The translations under genes were made by a program, and so were the position numbers. A stretch of DNA of 64,000 bases from contig JABSSL010000008.1 of assembly GCA_013214355.1 (NCBI GenBank), forward strand, positions 135,898-199,897. The letters are read 5' to 3'. Below the pieces are notes generated by a model. The model ran no database searches. It had not been told where the DNA came from and was given only the letters and a program-made list of their open reading frames with translations. Source of the stretch: Saprospiraceae bacterium (GTDB lineage: Bacteria; Bacteroidota; Bacteroidia; Chitinophagales; Saprospiraceae). Below are positions 44,745 to 54,167 of this stretch, in pieces (position 1 is the stretch's first letter; the number at the start of each line of letters is the position of its first letter).

Positions 44745-44950
44745 ACTATATTTACCTAGCCATATTGAAAGAAGATCATTCTGTTGATGAACAGGTCCAG
44801 GCTTTCTTGGAGAAACATCAAATGACCCTCCTACAGAACTATGAGAATCTAGGCGTAGTAAAGATTGCTTCACCTGATTTGATCATGGGCCTACCTTATT
44901 TTCTCGCAGCTATTGAATTGGAACAGCAATATTATTTGGAGGAAGAGTAA
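44741..44950 (+). CDS. Tiny stand-alone subtilisin propeptide/I9-inhibitor-like protein
   Basis: The 69-residue product starts at TTG 44741 and overlaps the protease stop (TTGA), a strong sign of coupling. The pattern YIYLAILKEDHSVDEQVQAF ... YENLGVVKIASPD ... AIELEQQYYLEEE resembles I9 propeptides, which fold as small alpha/beta proteins that block subtilisin active sites. The acidic tail could sit in the cleft. I infer an intracellular inhibitor or folding aid for the adjacent protease; similarity is by pattern only. Confidence 0.7.
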   Translation: MNYIYLAILKEDHSVDEQVQAFLEKHQMTLLQNYENLGVVKIASPDLIMGLPYFLAAIELEQQYYLEEE

Positions 44951-45009
44951 GGCATTGCCTGCCCTATCATCCACCAAACAAAGTTCTAATTCTCAAACAC
45001 TGCTACTGC

Positions 45010-46011
45010 TCAATATTGAAATGACTTCCACGCGGACCAAACCCCATCTTTTTTCTCTCGATACTTTCGATCAATGGCCTCATAAACCAGTTCATCTTTT
45101 TCGTCGAACCGGAAGGTCCCTTTCTTTAGCTCCCATTTTTCTAATCCAGATGTATTTTCTGGTATGGCAAAAATCTTGATCTCTTTCCCTTTGAAAATAC
45201 CTCCCTCTTTCGTTATCACTTCTTTGCGGCTTACCTCTCCATCTACTTTATAGGAGTAGGTTTCTATCTGCTGTTTACGGTTAGTCTTGCTTATGATTTT
45301 CTTAATTAATCGCTCTTTATCATCATACGTTTGCTCGACGACGTCTTTGTAGACGGTGACTGATTTGTATTGCTTATCCCCTACCTTCTGACAGCTACAG
45401 TTGAATTCACCACGAATATGCTTATCCTTCATAGGTTTACCCCGAGTGTACATCTTCGATCGCATCTTAAATCCTTTCTCGTTATTCTCCAAGAGCTCAC
45501 CCACGGAGATGGGAAAGGGTTTTCCCTTATTCATCCCCATAGCGGTAATCCCCTGTAATTGATCACCATCATAGGTAAATGTGATCTCCTCGCCGTTGGC
45601 ACCATTCATTTTCTCTATTTTACCTGATGCGTTGTAGGAAATATTGTAATCGTATTGATGTAGGTGCTGGCCCTTTACATGCTTTATTCGATTATCCTGC
45701 CACGTTAAAAGGAAAGTATGGTTATCATCTAGTCTGGCCTTGGTGAATTGGCCATTCTCTTTCACCAATTTAAACTGACTGAATTCTGATTGCAGCGGGT
45801 TGGTAAATTTTTGTCCTATAATTTGACCCGAGTTTTTATCTGTGAAATAGTCTCCTGCTGTGAAGTAAAAACAGCTGCCTTTATGCCATCCAATGTAGGA
45901 TTGAGCTACTGTGGAAATGGCAAGTTTTAAGTCTTGCTCCGATTGGGCTTGTCCGGAAGTGCACACTGCTATCGCTAGTATGATAGGAAACAACATTTTT
46001 TTCATAATCAT
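45010..46011 (-). CDS. Exported protein of unknown function (YD-like text)
   Basis: A 333-residue protein with signal peptide (MKKMLFPIILAIAVCTSGQA). The mature part has repeated short beta strands with aromatic and glycine residues (YDYNISYNASGKIEKMNGAN; ITFTYDGDQLQGI; EQTYDDKERLIKKI), reminiscent of YD/RHS-type repeats though short. Two close cysteines (FNCSCQ) are present. It converges with the DUF2589 operon and shows no functional link to it. Confidence 0.8.
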   Translation of the reverse strand: MIMKKMLFPIILAIAVCTSGQAQSEQDLKLAISTVAQSYIGWHKGSCFYFTAGDYFTDKNSGQIIGQKFTNPLQSEFSQFKLVKENGQFTKARLDDNHTFLLTWQDNRIKHVKGQHLHQYDYNISYNASGKIEKMNGANGEEITFTYDGDQLQGITAMGMNKGKPFPISVGELLENNEKGFKMRSKMYTRGKPMKDKHIRGEFNCSCQKVGDKQYKSVTVYKDVVEQTYDDKERLIKKIISKTNRKQQIETYSYKVDGEVSRKEVITKEGGIFKGKEIKIFAIPENTSGLEKWELKKGTFRFDEKDELVYEAIDRKYREKKDGVWSAWKSFQY

Positions 46012-46235
46012 ATGCTTTTATTGAAGAGCGGAAGGAGGGGCTTTCTATTCATCAATGGTTGAAGTAATGCTAGAAAAATATTAGCAAAGGCGGGGAAACC
46101 GGCGGTTCCTTTATCCAGACTCCACGGTGGAAGGATGAAAGGTAGCGGCCATTTATCTATTGGGAAAATGCCCAATCATTCAACTGCAATCAAAATTTAC
46201 TTATACAGCTGAGTTAGGTAAGTTGAAACCACTAG

Positions 46236-47414
46236 TTATTTAACAGTAGAAGCCAATACAGCATACTCCAGCCCGCGCAATTCCGCTAAGCTCTTCAAAC
46301 GCCCAATTGCGCCGTATCCAGGATAAACGGCTTTGCCCAGGTCGTCTAGCATTTTATGTCCGTGATCGGGGCGCATGGGGATGGATCGTTGTTCCTTTTG
46401 CATCAAGTACACCGCCTCTTTCACTATCTCGTACATATCGGTATCACCCTCCAGCAGACTAGCCTCCCAGAAACGATCCGGACCATCTCGTTTGGTGTTT
46501 CGGAGATGAAAAAAGTGAATTCTACTCCCCCATTCCTTGAGCATCCTCAGTAAATCGTTTTCTGGATGTGCTCCAAAGGAACCGGTACAAAAACAAAGTC
46601 CATTGGCCTTGTAAGGTACCGCAGCTAGGATATATTCAACATCCGCGGCTGTACTAAGGATGCGCGGCAAACCAAATACCGAAAAAGGTGGATCATCGGG
46701 GTGGATGGCGAGTTGGATGCCGACTTCTTCTGCGACTGGAACCACGGCTTCGAGAAAGGCTATCAGATTGTTTCTGAGTTGTTGAGCATCAATGTCCTGA
46801 TACTGGGCAATAGCGGCTAACACTTGATCCTTGACCAAGGCTTCACTACTACCGGGTAAGGCCTGAAATACACATTGAAACAGTTCTTGCTTTTCTACTG
46901 CAGACATCCTATCGAATTGCTGCTGAAGCTTCTCCAATTGTGCCGGATCCATTTCAGCTTTAGCTTCTGGGCGTTCCAATAGGAACAAATCTGCCAACTC
47001 ATATTTTCGATGATCGTACAGCAGCGCTTCTGACTGATTCGGAAGTGGATGTGCAATATCGGTACGCACCCAATCAAAAACAGGCATGAAGTTATAGGTC
47101 ACTACCTCCAACCCACAGACAGCCAAGTTGCGAAGACTTTCGCAATAGTTTTGAATATATAGCTCGAACTGACCTGTACGCATTTTGATCTCCTCATGAA
47201 CGGGTAAGCTTTCAACAACTGTCCAGTCAAGCCCAAGCTCATTAATGAGCAATTTGCGTGTTGTTATGGCTTCTGTAGTCCAAATACTACCGATTGGTAT
47301 TCCATGGAGGGCTGTGACAACACCTTGAGCGCCAGCCTGAGCTATGTCACTTAGGGAGACTAAATCAGTCGGACCAAACCAGCGCATCTGCTGATGGAAT
47401 CGCGGGTAATTCAT
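46236..47414 (-). CDS. uxuA: Mannonate dehydratase
   Basis: The 392-residue enzyme dehydrates D-mannonate to 2-keto-3-deoxygluconate in hexuronate breakdown. Family features include MRWFGPTDLVSLSDIAQAGA near the start, LAIHPDDPPFSVFGLPRI (about 250), FCTGSFGAHP, IHFFHLRNTKRDG and a C-terminal RPDHGHKMLDD block with metal-binding His residues. Length is normal for UxuA. No uronate isomerase or fructuronate reductase is next to it. A promoter-like element lies 61 bases upstream. Confidence 0.95.
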   Translation of the reverse strand: MNYPRFHQQMRWFGPTDLVSLSDIAQAGAQGVVTALHGIPIGSIWTTEAITTRKLLINELGLDWTVVESLPVHEEIKMRTGQFELYIQNYCESLRNLAVCGLEVVTYNFMPVFDWVRTDIAHPLPNQSEALLYDHRKYELADLFLLERPEAKAEMDPAQLEKLQQQFDRMSAVEKQELFQCVFQALPGSSEALVKDQVLAAIAQYQDIDAQQLRNNLIAFLEAVVPVAEEVGIQLAIHPDDPPFSVFGLPRILSTAADVEYILAAVPYKANGLCFCTGSFGAHPENDLLRMLKEWGSRIHFFHLRNTKRDGPDRFWEASLLEGDTDMYEIVKEAVYLMQKEQRSIPMRPDHGHKMLDDLGKAVYPGYGAIGRLKSLAELRGLEYAVLASTVK

Positions 47415-47474
47415 GCTAGTACTACAATTTAAGCTTAGATCAATTGTATCAGTTTATGGTAGGGGCAAGAGCTT

Positions 47475-47482
47475 CAAAGATA
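47475..47482 (-). promoter_or_regulatory. Promoter -7 element for uxuA
   Basis: On the minus strand TATCTTTG, an exact TAnnTTTG match, giving a leader of about 54 bases. No clear -33 TTG is seen. Confidence 0.4.
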
Positions 47483-47568
47483 CTTTTAATACCTTTATAA
47501 ATAAGATCATGTTTGGCTCGTTCAGCAAGTGAGTAGATCGGTTAACCAACAATTAAACAAATCACAGT

Positions 47569-49008
47569 ATGAAGGACCTCCTTTCTGTGGCTTTCCTCCT
47601 CGGCTTGATGGCAAGCTCACCCATAGCACTTATTGGCCAGCCTATTCAACAAAAACATAGAGTAATTATCTTAACTGATATCGAAGCTGATCCGGACGAT
47701 ACCCAGTCTCTGGTCCGTCTCCTGCTCTATGCTAATCAGATAGATATTCAAGGATTTATCGCAACTACTTCTTGCTGGCTAACATCCGAGATTCACCCAG
47801 CATCTATCAGAAAGGTCATTCGTGCCTATGGAAAGGTGAGACCCAATCTGCTTCTACACGAAAAGGGCTTTCCAGATGAACAAGTCCTTCTCGATCTGAT
47901 TAAGGAAGGAAGCGCTCAATACGGAATGCTAGGCGTGGGTGAGGGCAAGGAGACGGAAGGTTCTAACTGGATCATTCAGGAATTGGAGAAAGAGGATGAA
48001 CGCCCCTTGTGGGTTTCCGTTTGGGGAGGTGTGAATACTTTAGCGCAGGCATTACATACGATCAGAAAAACAAAATCTAAGGCTGAAGCAGCTCAACTCG
48101 TTTCAAAACTGCGGGTCTACACCATTTCTGACCAGGATGACAGTGGAATCTGGATTCGAAATAACTTTCCAGCGCTCTTCTACATTGTGAGCCCAGGTGA
48201 TCACTACGGTAGTGCGACTTGGCCCGGGGTAAACACCATTGTGCCAGGATTAGACAACCGTACGATATCCAACAACTGGTTGGCAGCAAACATTCAGCAG
48301 GGACATGGGCCCTTGGGGGCTCAATATCCGGATGTAGCTTGGGGAATGGAAGGCGATACGCCTGCTTTTCTATCTTTAATCCCTAATGGCTTGAACGATC
48401 CAGAGCATCCAGAATGGGGAGCCTGGGGAGGGCGTTACGAAATGTATCAACCCGATTTTTCGAAAACAAAAAAAGGGAACTCCATCGTGGAGATTGCGCC
48501 AGAAACCCGTGCCATATGGACGAATGCCATAGACCGCTACACACCCTATGTACCTAAAGATTATGGTCGGACCTTAAGGAAAGATACTACCACCTATACC
48601 GGCTACAAAGAGACCCTATGGCGCTGGAGGGATGACTTCCAAAATGATTTTGCTGGCAGAATGGATTGGTGTTTCCAGTCCTACGAAAAAGCGAATCATC
48701 CTCCAATACCCGTTCTTTCTCAGCCCGAAAAATTCACAGTAAAATCTGGAGAAGAATTTCTTTTGGACGCATTCAATTCTACCGACCCGGACGACGATAA
48801 CCTTACTTTTCTTTGGTTTCATTATCCAGAGGCGGGCTCCTATCAAAAGGAGGTAAAGATGGGAGCGGAAAATGTACATAGGGTTTATGTAACAGCACCA
48901 GTGGTTAATCAAATGGAAACCATACATATGATCCTGAAGGTAAGCGATAAGGGAACGCCAAGCCTATCCAGGTATAAAAGAGTGATCGTTACCGTTGAAC
49001 CGAAGTGA
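47569..49008 (+). CDS. DUF1593 nucleoside-hydrolase-like exported protein
   Basis: The 479-residue protein has a signal peptide (to about residue 25), then a nucleoside-hydrolase-like domain starting with HRVIILTDIEADPDDTQSLV, where the DxDPDD-type aspartates correspond to the calcium-binding loop. Its C-terminal 100 residues form an Ig-like beta domain (FLLDAFNSTDPDDDNLTFLW). DUF1593 proteins often occur in polysaccharide-utilisation gene sets, and a role in hydrolysing glycosides outside the cytosol is likely but not proven. The cupin gene follows after 21 bases. Confidence 0.88.
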   Translation: MKDLLSVAFLLGLMASSPIALIGQPIQQKHRVIILTDIEADPDDTQSLVRLLLYANQIDIQGFIATTSCWLTSEIHPASIRKVIRAYGKVRPNLLLHEKGFPDEQVLLDLIKEGSAQYGMLGVGEGKETEGSNWIIQELEKEDERPLWVSVWGGVNTLAQALHTIRKTKSKAEAAQLVSKLRVYTISDQDDSGIWIRNNFPALFYIVSPGDHYGSATWPGVNTIVPGLDNRTISNNWLAANIQQGHGPLGAQYPDVAWGMEGDTPAFLSLIPNGLNDPEHPEWGAWGGRYEMYQPDFSKTKKGNSIVEIAPETRAIWTNAIDRYTPYVPKDYGRTLRKDTTTYTGYKETLWRWRDDFQNDFAGRMDWCFQSYEKANHPPIPVLSQPEKFTVKSGEEFLLDAFNSTDPDDDNLTFLWFHYPEAGSYQKEVKMGAENVHRVYVTAPVVNQMETIHMILKVSDKGTPSLSRYKRVIVTVEPK

Positions 49009-49029
49009 AGACTTTAGACACCATAATAT

Positions 49030-49608
49030 ATGAATCGAAAGCTATTCTTAACTGCCTCAGGAATGATCGGGTTATCGATCTTTCTGCCAAACACCTTGTC
49101 CTCTATGCCTAACGAGCCACTAGAATTATTCTTTCAGGACGATGGTAAAATTCCCAATAGTAAGTACCCGTTGATCCTCTATAGAAATGCCTTCGAAGAG
49201 CGCGGCAATCATGGCGCGGCTTGGTTGGAAAAGAAATTTGCGAGCAATAATTGGACTAATTCTTGGCGCAATGGTATCTATTCTTTTCACCATTATCATA
49301 GTACTTCACATGAAGTTTTAGGTATCTATACGGGGGAAGCCCTCGTTCATCTTGGAGGTGAGGCTGGGGAAAAAGTAAACATAAAAGCAGGAGATATAAT
49401 TGTCATCCCAGCAGGTGTTGGGCACAAAAACCTAGAAAGTAAGGGCCTGGGAGTCGTGGGTGCTTATCCGGATGGACACACTTGGGACTTAAATCGAGGG
49501 CTAGCCGGAGAACGCCCCATGGCCGATCAAAATATTGCAGCACTACCCATTCCAACAGCAGATCCTTTATTAGGGCCTAGAGATGGACTCAAAAATATTT
49601 GGACATAA
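49030..49608 (+). CDS. Exported cupin-domain protein
   Basis: A 192-residue protein with an N-terminal export signal (MNRKLFLTASGMIGLSIFLP). It carries cupin motif 1 (HHYHSTSHEVLGIYTGEALV, histidines and glutamate for a metal) and motif 2 (AGDIIVIPAGVGHKNLE). It may bind a metal and a small ligand such as a sugar. It is likely cotranscribed with the DUF1593 gene. Confidence 0.85.
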   Translation: MNRKLFLTASGMIGLSIFLPNTLSSMPNEPLELFFQDDGKIPNSKYPLILYRNAFEERGNHGAAWLEKKFASNNWTNSWRNGIYSFHHYHSTSHEVLGIYTGEALVHLGGEAGEKVNIKAGDIIVIPAGVGHKNLESKGLGVVGAYPDGHTWDLNRGLAGERPMADQNIAALPIPTADPLLGPRDGLKNIWT

Positions 49609-49759
49609 TTTGTACCGGTAATTTTGGAAGAAGAGGGATCACTTTAAACCGAAGCAATCAAAATCGCTTTTCATCTTGTTTTCATAAGCAGGTGCTCGAA
49701 CCTAAAGTTCTCGTACCGTCTTTTATCATTAATTGGGCCTGAGAAACAATATAGCTGTC

Positions 49760-50647
49760 ATGGATCGCAAAACATTTGTACAATCATTGGCCCTAATTTC
49801 TATCGGAGGAATTGCAATGAAACTAAAAGAGCTTAAAAAACTTGTATCTCCCCTAAAGCGTACCAACAAAATGCCAGTCCTGTTCCTCGGACATGGCAGT
49901 CCAATGAACGCCATCGAAGAAAATGAATTTGTAGCTAGCTTTCGAAAGCTAGGACAAACCCTACAGAAGCCCAATGCTATTCTATGCATCTCAGCGCATT
50001 GGGAGACCCGGGGCACCTATGTCACTGCCATGGACCTACCGCGCACCATCCATGACTTTGGAGGATTCCCAAAGGCGTTATTTGAAGTTCAATATCCTGC
50101 ACCTGGAAGCCCTGAACTAGCCCAAGAAACGGCCAAAGTCATTACCAAAACGGAGGTGGGGATGGACCATCATTGGGGTTTAGATCATGGGGCCTGGAGT
50201 GTGATAAAGCATTTATATCCGGACGCAAATGTTCCTGTAATACAAATGAGTTTGGACCGGGGTAAATCGCCAAAATACCACTATGAATTAGCCCAGGAGC
50301 TTTCCGCCTTGCGAGAAAAAGGAGTCTTGATTATCGGTAGTGGGAATATCGTTCACAACCTCAGGATGATTGCTTGGGATAAAATGAATGTAGATAGCTA
50401 CGGATATGACTGGGCCATTGAAGCCAATGAAAAGATGAAAGCCTACCTAAACGATGGCGACCATCAAGCCCTAATCGATTTCAGATCCCAGGGCAAGCCC
50501 TTTCAACTATCTATCCCAACTCCAGAGCACTATCTGCCCTTACTCTATACCTTGGCTTTAAAGGAAGAAGGAGAGTCACTAAAGCTTTTCAATGACAAGC
50601 TTTTAGCGGGGTCTATTGCCATGACTTCGGTGCAGATCGGAGGATAA
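49760..50647 (+). CDS. Extradiol dioxygenase of the DODA/YgiD family
   Basis: I use ATG 49760 (MDRKTFVQSLALISIGGIAM), giving 295 residues; an in-frame TTG at 49733 is less likely. The domain begins with MPVLFLGHGSPMNAIE, the class III extradiol dioxygenase (LigB-type) start, with the metal-site LGHGSPMNA, CISAHWETRG, DHHWGLDHGAWSV and IIGSGNIVHNLR motifs typical of 4,5-DOPA-extradiol-dioxygenase-like proteins. The hydrophobic N-terminus preceded by Arg-Lys suggests possible export, which is unusual for the family. Substrate is not evident. Confidence 0.88.
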   Translation: MDRKTFVQSLALISIGGIAMKLKELKKLVSPLKRTNKMPVLFLGHGSPMNAIEENEFVASFRKLGQTLQKPNAILCISAHWETRGTYVTAMDLPRTIHDFGGFPKALFEVQYPAPGSPELAQETAKVITKTEVGMDHHWGLDHGAWSVIKHLYPDANVPVIQMSLDRGKSPKYHYELAQELSALREKGVLIIGSGNIVHNLRMIAWDKMNVDSYGYDWAIEANEKMKAYLNDGDHQALIDFRSQGKPFQLSIPTPEHYLPLLYTLALKEEGESLKLFNDKLLAGSIAMTSVQIGG

Positions 50648-50692
50648 CGGTTCTGGAGCCTTTAAAATCTAGTGTTCACTAAGTTGTTTTAT

Positions 50693-51520
50693 CTAATCCA
50701 GGCTCAAGTTGGCATAAAAGATGCCCTGGTGATTCATAAAGGCGCCATCCTTTTTGTTCAAATCTAGGCTATCGCCCGCAAAATTCGTTGCGGGTAAACC
50801 CAACTCCTGGAAGATACAGGCGGTCGCGGCAAAGTCCCAGATACTTCCGCCTCCTTTTTTCTTTTTCGGGAACTTCAACATACAAGCTGGGCCATTTTCC
50901 AATACCCGGATGGCATTCAAGACAGAACCACCTCCTGCCATTTCCTGTATCCCGCTTAAACCCAAATTCATCACCTGCTTAGCTAGCAGGTCTTCTAGAT
51001 CGGCTAGGCGCGGAGTATCCTTCAACCTGCGGTCTGTCACATACGTCAAATGATCGTTGCTATGCTTAATTTTCCATGGAATACCATTCTTGTAAGCACC
51101 ATTGCCCTTACTAGCATGGTATAAGGTATCCGTACTAGGATCAAATACGACTCCGATGTATGGCGTTCCATCTTTTGAGACCAAGGCAATTGACACCGAA
51201 AAACCTGGTCGTTTATTGATAAAAGCGAGGGTTCCGTCCATCGGATCTATACACCAAAAATAGTCTTCTTGAAATCGACTCCCATCGTCCTCCGTCTCTT
51301 CTGACAAAAGAGCTAGGCCGAACTTTTCGCGGGTCGATAGAATATGCGTGAGAATGGCGGTTTCACAAGCCCGATCCACCTCAGTTACGACTTGTGCGGC
51401 CAGACTTGTCCCATACTCCTTTTTTTCCACATGAACGTCCCTATTCATATGTTGCTGAATGACTTTTCCTGCTGAAAGAGCCGCCTTGATGGCAATATCT
51501 GTTAATTGTACTAGATCCAT
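50693..51520 (-). CDS. Inositol-monophosphatase-family phosphatase
   Basis: The 275-residue enzyme shows the lithium-sensitive phosphatase signature: SEETED (metal Glu residues), CIDPMDGTLAF (motif A) and IWDFAATACI (motif B). It hydrolyses phosphate from inositol phosphate, 3'-phosphoadenosine phosphate or a related substrate with magnesium. The gene begins 2 bases after the stop of the kinase gene that precedes it, so the pair probably acts on one metabolite, with phosphate added by one and removed by the other; this is inference. Confidence 0.9.
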   Translation of the reverse strand: MDLVQLTDIAIKAALSAGKVIQQHMNRDVHVEKKEYGTSLAAQVVTEVDRACETAILTHILSTREKFGLALLSEETEDDGSRFQEDYFWCIDPMDGTLAFINKRPGFSVSIALVSKDGTPYIGVVFDPSTDTLYHASKGNGAYKNGIPWKIKHSNDHLTYVTDRRLKDTPRLADLEDLLAKQVMNLGLSGIQEMAGGGSVLNAIRVLENGPACMLKFPKKKKGGGSIWDFAATACIFQELGLPATNFAGDSLDLNKKDGAFMNHQGIFYANLSLD

Positions 51521-51522
51521 TT

Positions 51523-52470
51523 TTATAAGCTATTGATCACTTCTGCCGTTGCCCTTTCACTGTAACTATTGATCTTCCAATGGCCGGGGCTCCATCCTTT
51601 CAAAAAGCGATGAAAGTCCGCCCAGGCTACCCGATACAAGGAACGCCATTCCCTTTCTAGTGCTTCGTGGTTTCCCGCTAATTCATTTTGTAAAAACTTG
51701 AAGTAAGTGTCTAGTATTTGAGCTTCTAAACGTTCGCAGTCTTCCTCATTCAAGCAGCTGCCGATAAAGTAAGCCACATCTTTCATTCCGCATCCGCCAC
51801 CGACGTACTGAAAATCTACGCCTGCCACCTTTCCATCTTTGGAGAAACAGAAATTGGCCAACTTAGCGTCCCCGTGAACGAAGGTCTTGTACACGCACGT
51901 ATTCAGTTTTTCATCAATCAGGGGAGCCGCCTCCTTTAGCCGTTGGTCATCCAATACGGCTAATTCTTGAGGTCTGGTCTCTAGATGCCAATAGGTTCCG
52001 ACTTTCCAGAGTCCCTCCGGATTTCTCCCGAGGTAGCTGGCATGAAATTTTGCTAACCAAGCTAGACACTCCGCTATTTCTTCCCAGTTGACGGCTCTCT
52101 TTCGCAAAGGATATCCCGCTTCGTCCAAATCTTCTAGCACTATTAGCACTTCATCAGCCTGCGTCTCAATAACTAAGCATACTGGCAGCCTGGCAGCGCT
52201 ACCTTTGCTGTAGGTATGATACCAATTCGTTTCTACTTGATAGGACTTCAATTTCCGTTGATGCCCAATATCCGTATTCCAACCTCGTGGATGGTTCTTA
52301 TGTGCCGACAGCTGAACATGCTTTACCACTACACTTTTCCGTGAGGCATGCTCCAAACTGATCCGCATGATTTTCCCGTAGCCACTCCACAACTCTTGTA
52401 TCACCTCCTTTTCGATCAAGCTGGATGCGCCTGTGCTTTGTAGAATGATGGACTTAAAATATTCATTCAT
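51523..52470 (-). CDS. Aminoglycoside/ecdysteroid-kinase-like small-molecule phosphotransferase
   Basis: A 315-residue kinase-fold protein with the Brenner loop [13 protein letters not shown] and the metal-binding [20 protein letters not shown] (DFQ replacing DFD), as in EcKL/DUF1679 kinases. It should phosphorylate a small hydroxylated compound. Upstream of and nearly touching the IMPase gene. A TAnnTTTG element lies only about 8 bases before the start codon, which would make the transcript nearly leaderless. Confidence 0.85.
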   Translation of the reverse strand: MNEYFKSIILQSTGASSLIEKEVIQELWSGYGKIMRISLEHASRKSVVVKHVQLSAHKNHPRGWNTDIGHQRKLKSYQVETNWYHTYSKGSAARLPVCLVIETQADEVLIVLEDLDEAGYPLRKRAVNWEEIAECLAWLAKFHASYLGRNPEGLWKVGTYWHLETRPQELAVLDDQRLKEAAPLIDEKLNTCVYKTFVHGDAKLANFCFSKDGKVAGVDFQYVGGGCGMKDVAYFIGSCLNEEDCERLEAQILDTYFKFLQNELAGNHEALEREWRSLYRVAWADFHRFLKGWSPGHWKINSYSERATAEVINSL

Positions 52471-52477
52471 AGGGGCC

Positions 52478-52485
52478 CAAAGATA
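52478..52485 (-). promoter_or_regulatory. Possible -7 element for the kinase-IMPase pair
   Basis: On the minus strand TATCTTTG, an exact TAnnTTTG match, ending 8 bases before the ATG. If used, the mRNA would have almost no leader. No -33 TTG seen. Confidence 0.3.
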
Positions 52486-52532
52486 GTAAAGTGTTACTTA
52501 GGACTTATTGCCCTAGTCCATATCTTGATACT

Positions 52533-53834
52533 CTACCACCGTTGCAGCTGAAACTTCCAGCCTGGCTGCTTGGCCTGCATGGCCGTTTGATCGTCTCTTT
52601 CCGTTAACCCGCAAGCTTGATAGTTTTTATGAAGTCGTTGCAATTGCGCTTGATCGATTTCTACACCAAGTCCTGGCCCACTCGGTACTTCGACGGAACC
52701 TTCCACAATTGGTAGTTTTCCGCCCTTGATTACTTCATCCAACTGCCAGGGATAGTGCGTGTCAAGAGCGTAGTCAAATTGTGGAATGGCGGCTCCGAGG
52801 TGAACCATAGCTGCCATGGAGATCCCCAGGTGGCTATTAGAGTGCATGGAGAAGCCCCTACCAAAGGTTTGACAAATGCGGTTTAACTCCATACTAGCTC
52901 GTAGGCCACCCCAAAAATGGTGATCAGAAAGGATAATCTGTTCGGACTTCAAACGTATACTTTCCGGTAGATCCCCAAAGGAGGTCGTACACATGTTGGT
53001 AGCCAAGGGAATATCAACCAACTTCGCTAATTGCGACATCTGCGCTTGTCCTCTTACGGGATCCTCGTAATATTCTAGTACCCCTTCCATCTGCTTGCCA
53101 TATTTCACGGCCGTTTCCAATGACCAAATGGCATTGGGATCCAAGCGCAGCGGCATCTCGGCGCCAAAGGCCCTACGCAGTGCCAAAATGCTTTCACATT
53201 CCAATGCAGGCTCTAGCGCACCTCCCTTAAGCTTAATGGATTTAAAGCCAAAACTAGCGCACATGGACATCGCCTGATCCACGATCTGTTCCGGGCTTAG
53301 GGCCTCCTTTTGTCTCCCAGCCTCCCAGCCTTTAGCCATGGGGTCTACGCCAAACCCAAGTGCACCTCCAGCTCCTTCGTACTTGTAAAAGAGGTAGGCA
53401 GCGAAGGGCACCCGATCTCTTGCCTTTCCACCTAGCAAATTAACGACCGGTTCGTTGAGCAGCTTTCCCATGACATCCAAGGATGCCACCTCAAGGGCAC
53501 TAAAGATGTGAATCAATTGCCGCTGATCCCAAGGCTTATTCCCTCTTTGATCCGCAGCATCTTCTCCAAAGTGTGCCTTTAGTACCTGCTTGATCAGGTT
53601 CATTTCAAAGGGATGCTGGCCAAGAATTAAGGGCTTGGCTTTTTCTAGGGCTTGGCGTATCCGTTCGCTTCCCGGAATCTCGCTGATGCCCGTAATTCCA
53701 GCATTGGTTTCTAATTCTATAATGATCCTTAGGGCATATGGGGCATGTAGACCCGCTGCATTTAGGAGGGGTGGGTCGCCCACGGCTATGGGCGTAATGA
53801 TTAAGTTGGTGATTTGTAAAGTGGTTTTTTTCAT
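52533..53834 (-). CDS. gudD: Glucarate dehydratase (enolase superfamily)
   Basis: The 433-residue enzyme removes water from D-glucarate to give 5-dehydro-4-deoxyglucarate. Superfamily residues are visible: the KxK base (SIKLKGG), metal ligands in RLDPNAIWS, YYEDPV and ATNMCTT, and the second base in HSNSHLGISMA after SDHHFWGG. The N-terminal capping domain (IIITPI-like start, PYALRIIIELET) fits GudD. Divergent to the permease and next-step dehydratase genes, so the three form one hexarate module. Confidence 0.93.
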   Translation of the reverse strand: MKKTTLQITNLIITPIAVGDPPLLNAAGLHAPYALRIIIELETNAGITGISEIPGSERIRQALEKAKPLILGQHPFEMNLIKQVLKAHFGEDAADQRGNKPWDQRQLIHIFSALEVASLDVMGKLLNEPVVNLLGGKARDRVPFAAYLFYKYEGAGGALGFGVDPMAKGWEAGRQKEALSPEQIVDQAMSMCASFGFKSIKLKGGALEPALECESILALRRAFGAEMPLRLDPNAIWSLETAVKYGKQMEGVLEYYEDPVRGQAQMSQLAKLVDIPLATNMCTTSFGDLPESIRLKSEQIILSDHHFWGGLRASMELNRICQTFGRGFSMHSNSHLGISMAAMVHLGAAIPQFDYALDTHYPWQLDEVIKGGKLPIVEGSVEVPSGPGLGVEIDQAQLQRLHKNYQACGLTERDDQTAMQAKQPGWKFQLQRW

Positions 53835-54167
53835 TTCGTTTTGTTAAATGGTAATCAATAGATCCTCCATCTCCTCTAAGATAAGGGCTCTACTTCTATC
53901 TGATAGCATAAAAAGAATGCTTGTCTTTCAAGAGGACCAGCGCGATCTTTGAGGAATGTACAAATTATTAGTACTTTAAGTAGGTGTTTTAATTTCTGCT
54001 CTTACTAGTAGAGATGAGCGGTAAGAGGACAGATTGCTGTGCGGCGAGATGCTGCAATTCTAGGTCTTGTAACGAAGGGAGTAGTCTGTCTTCTCGTTTC
54101 TGGTTTCTAATAGTAGGTTTCGGATTTTCCAAAGCTATCTACCACGCTATCTAAGGCAACTTTGACC
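53835..54167. other. Divergent intergenic region of the hexarate module
   Basis: About 330 bp that should carry promoters for gudD and for the permease operon. Only a one-mismatch -7 element (TAGGTTTC near 54114) is seen on the plus strand. No gene. Confidence 0.4.
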
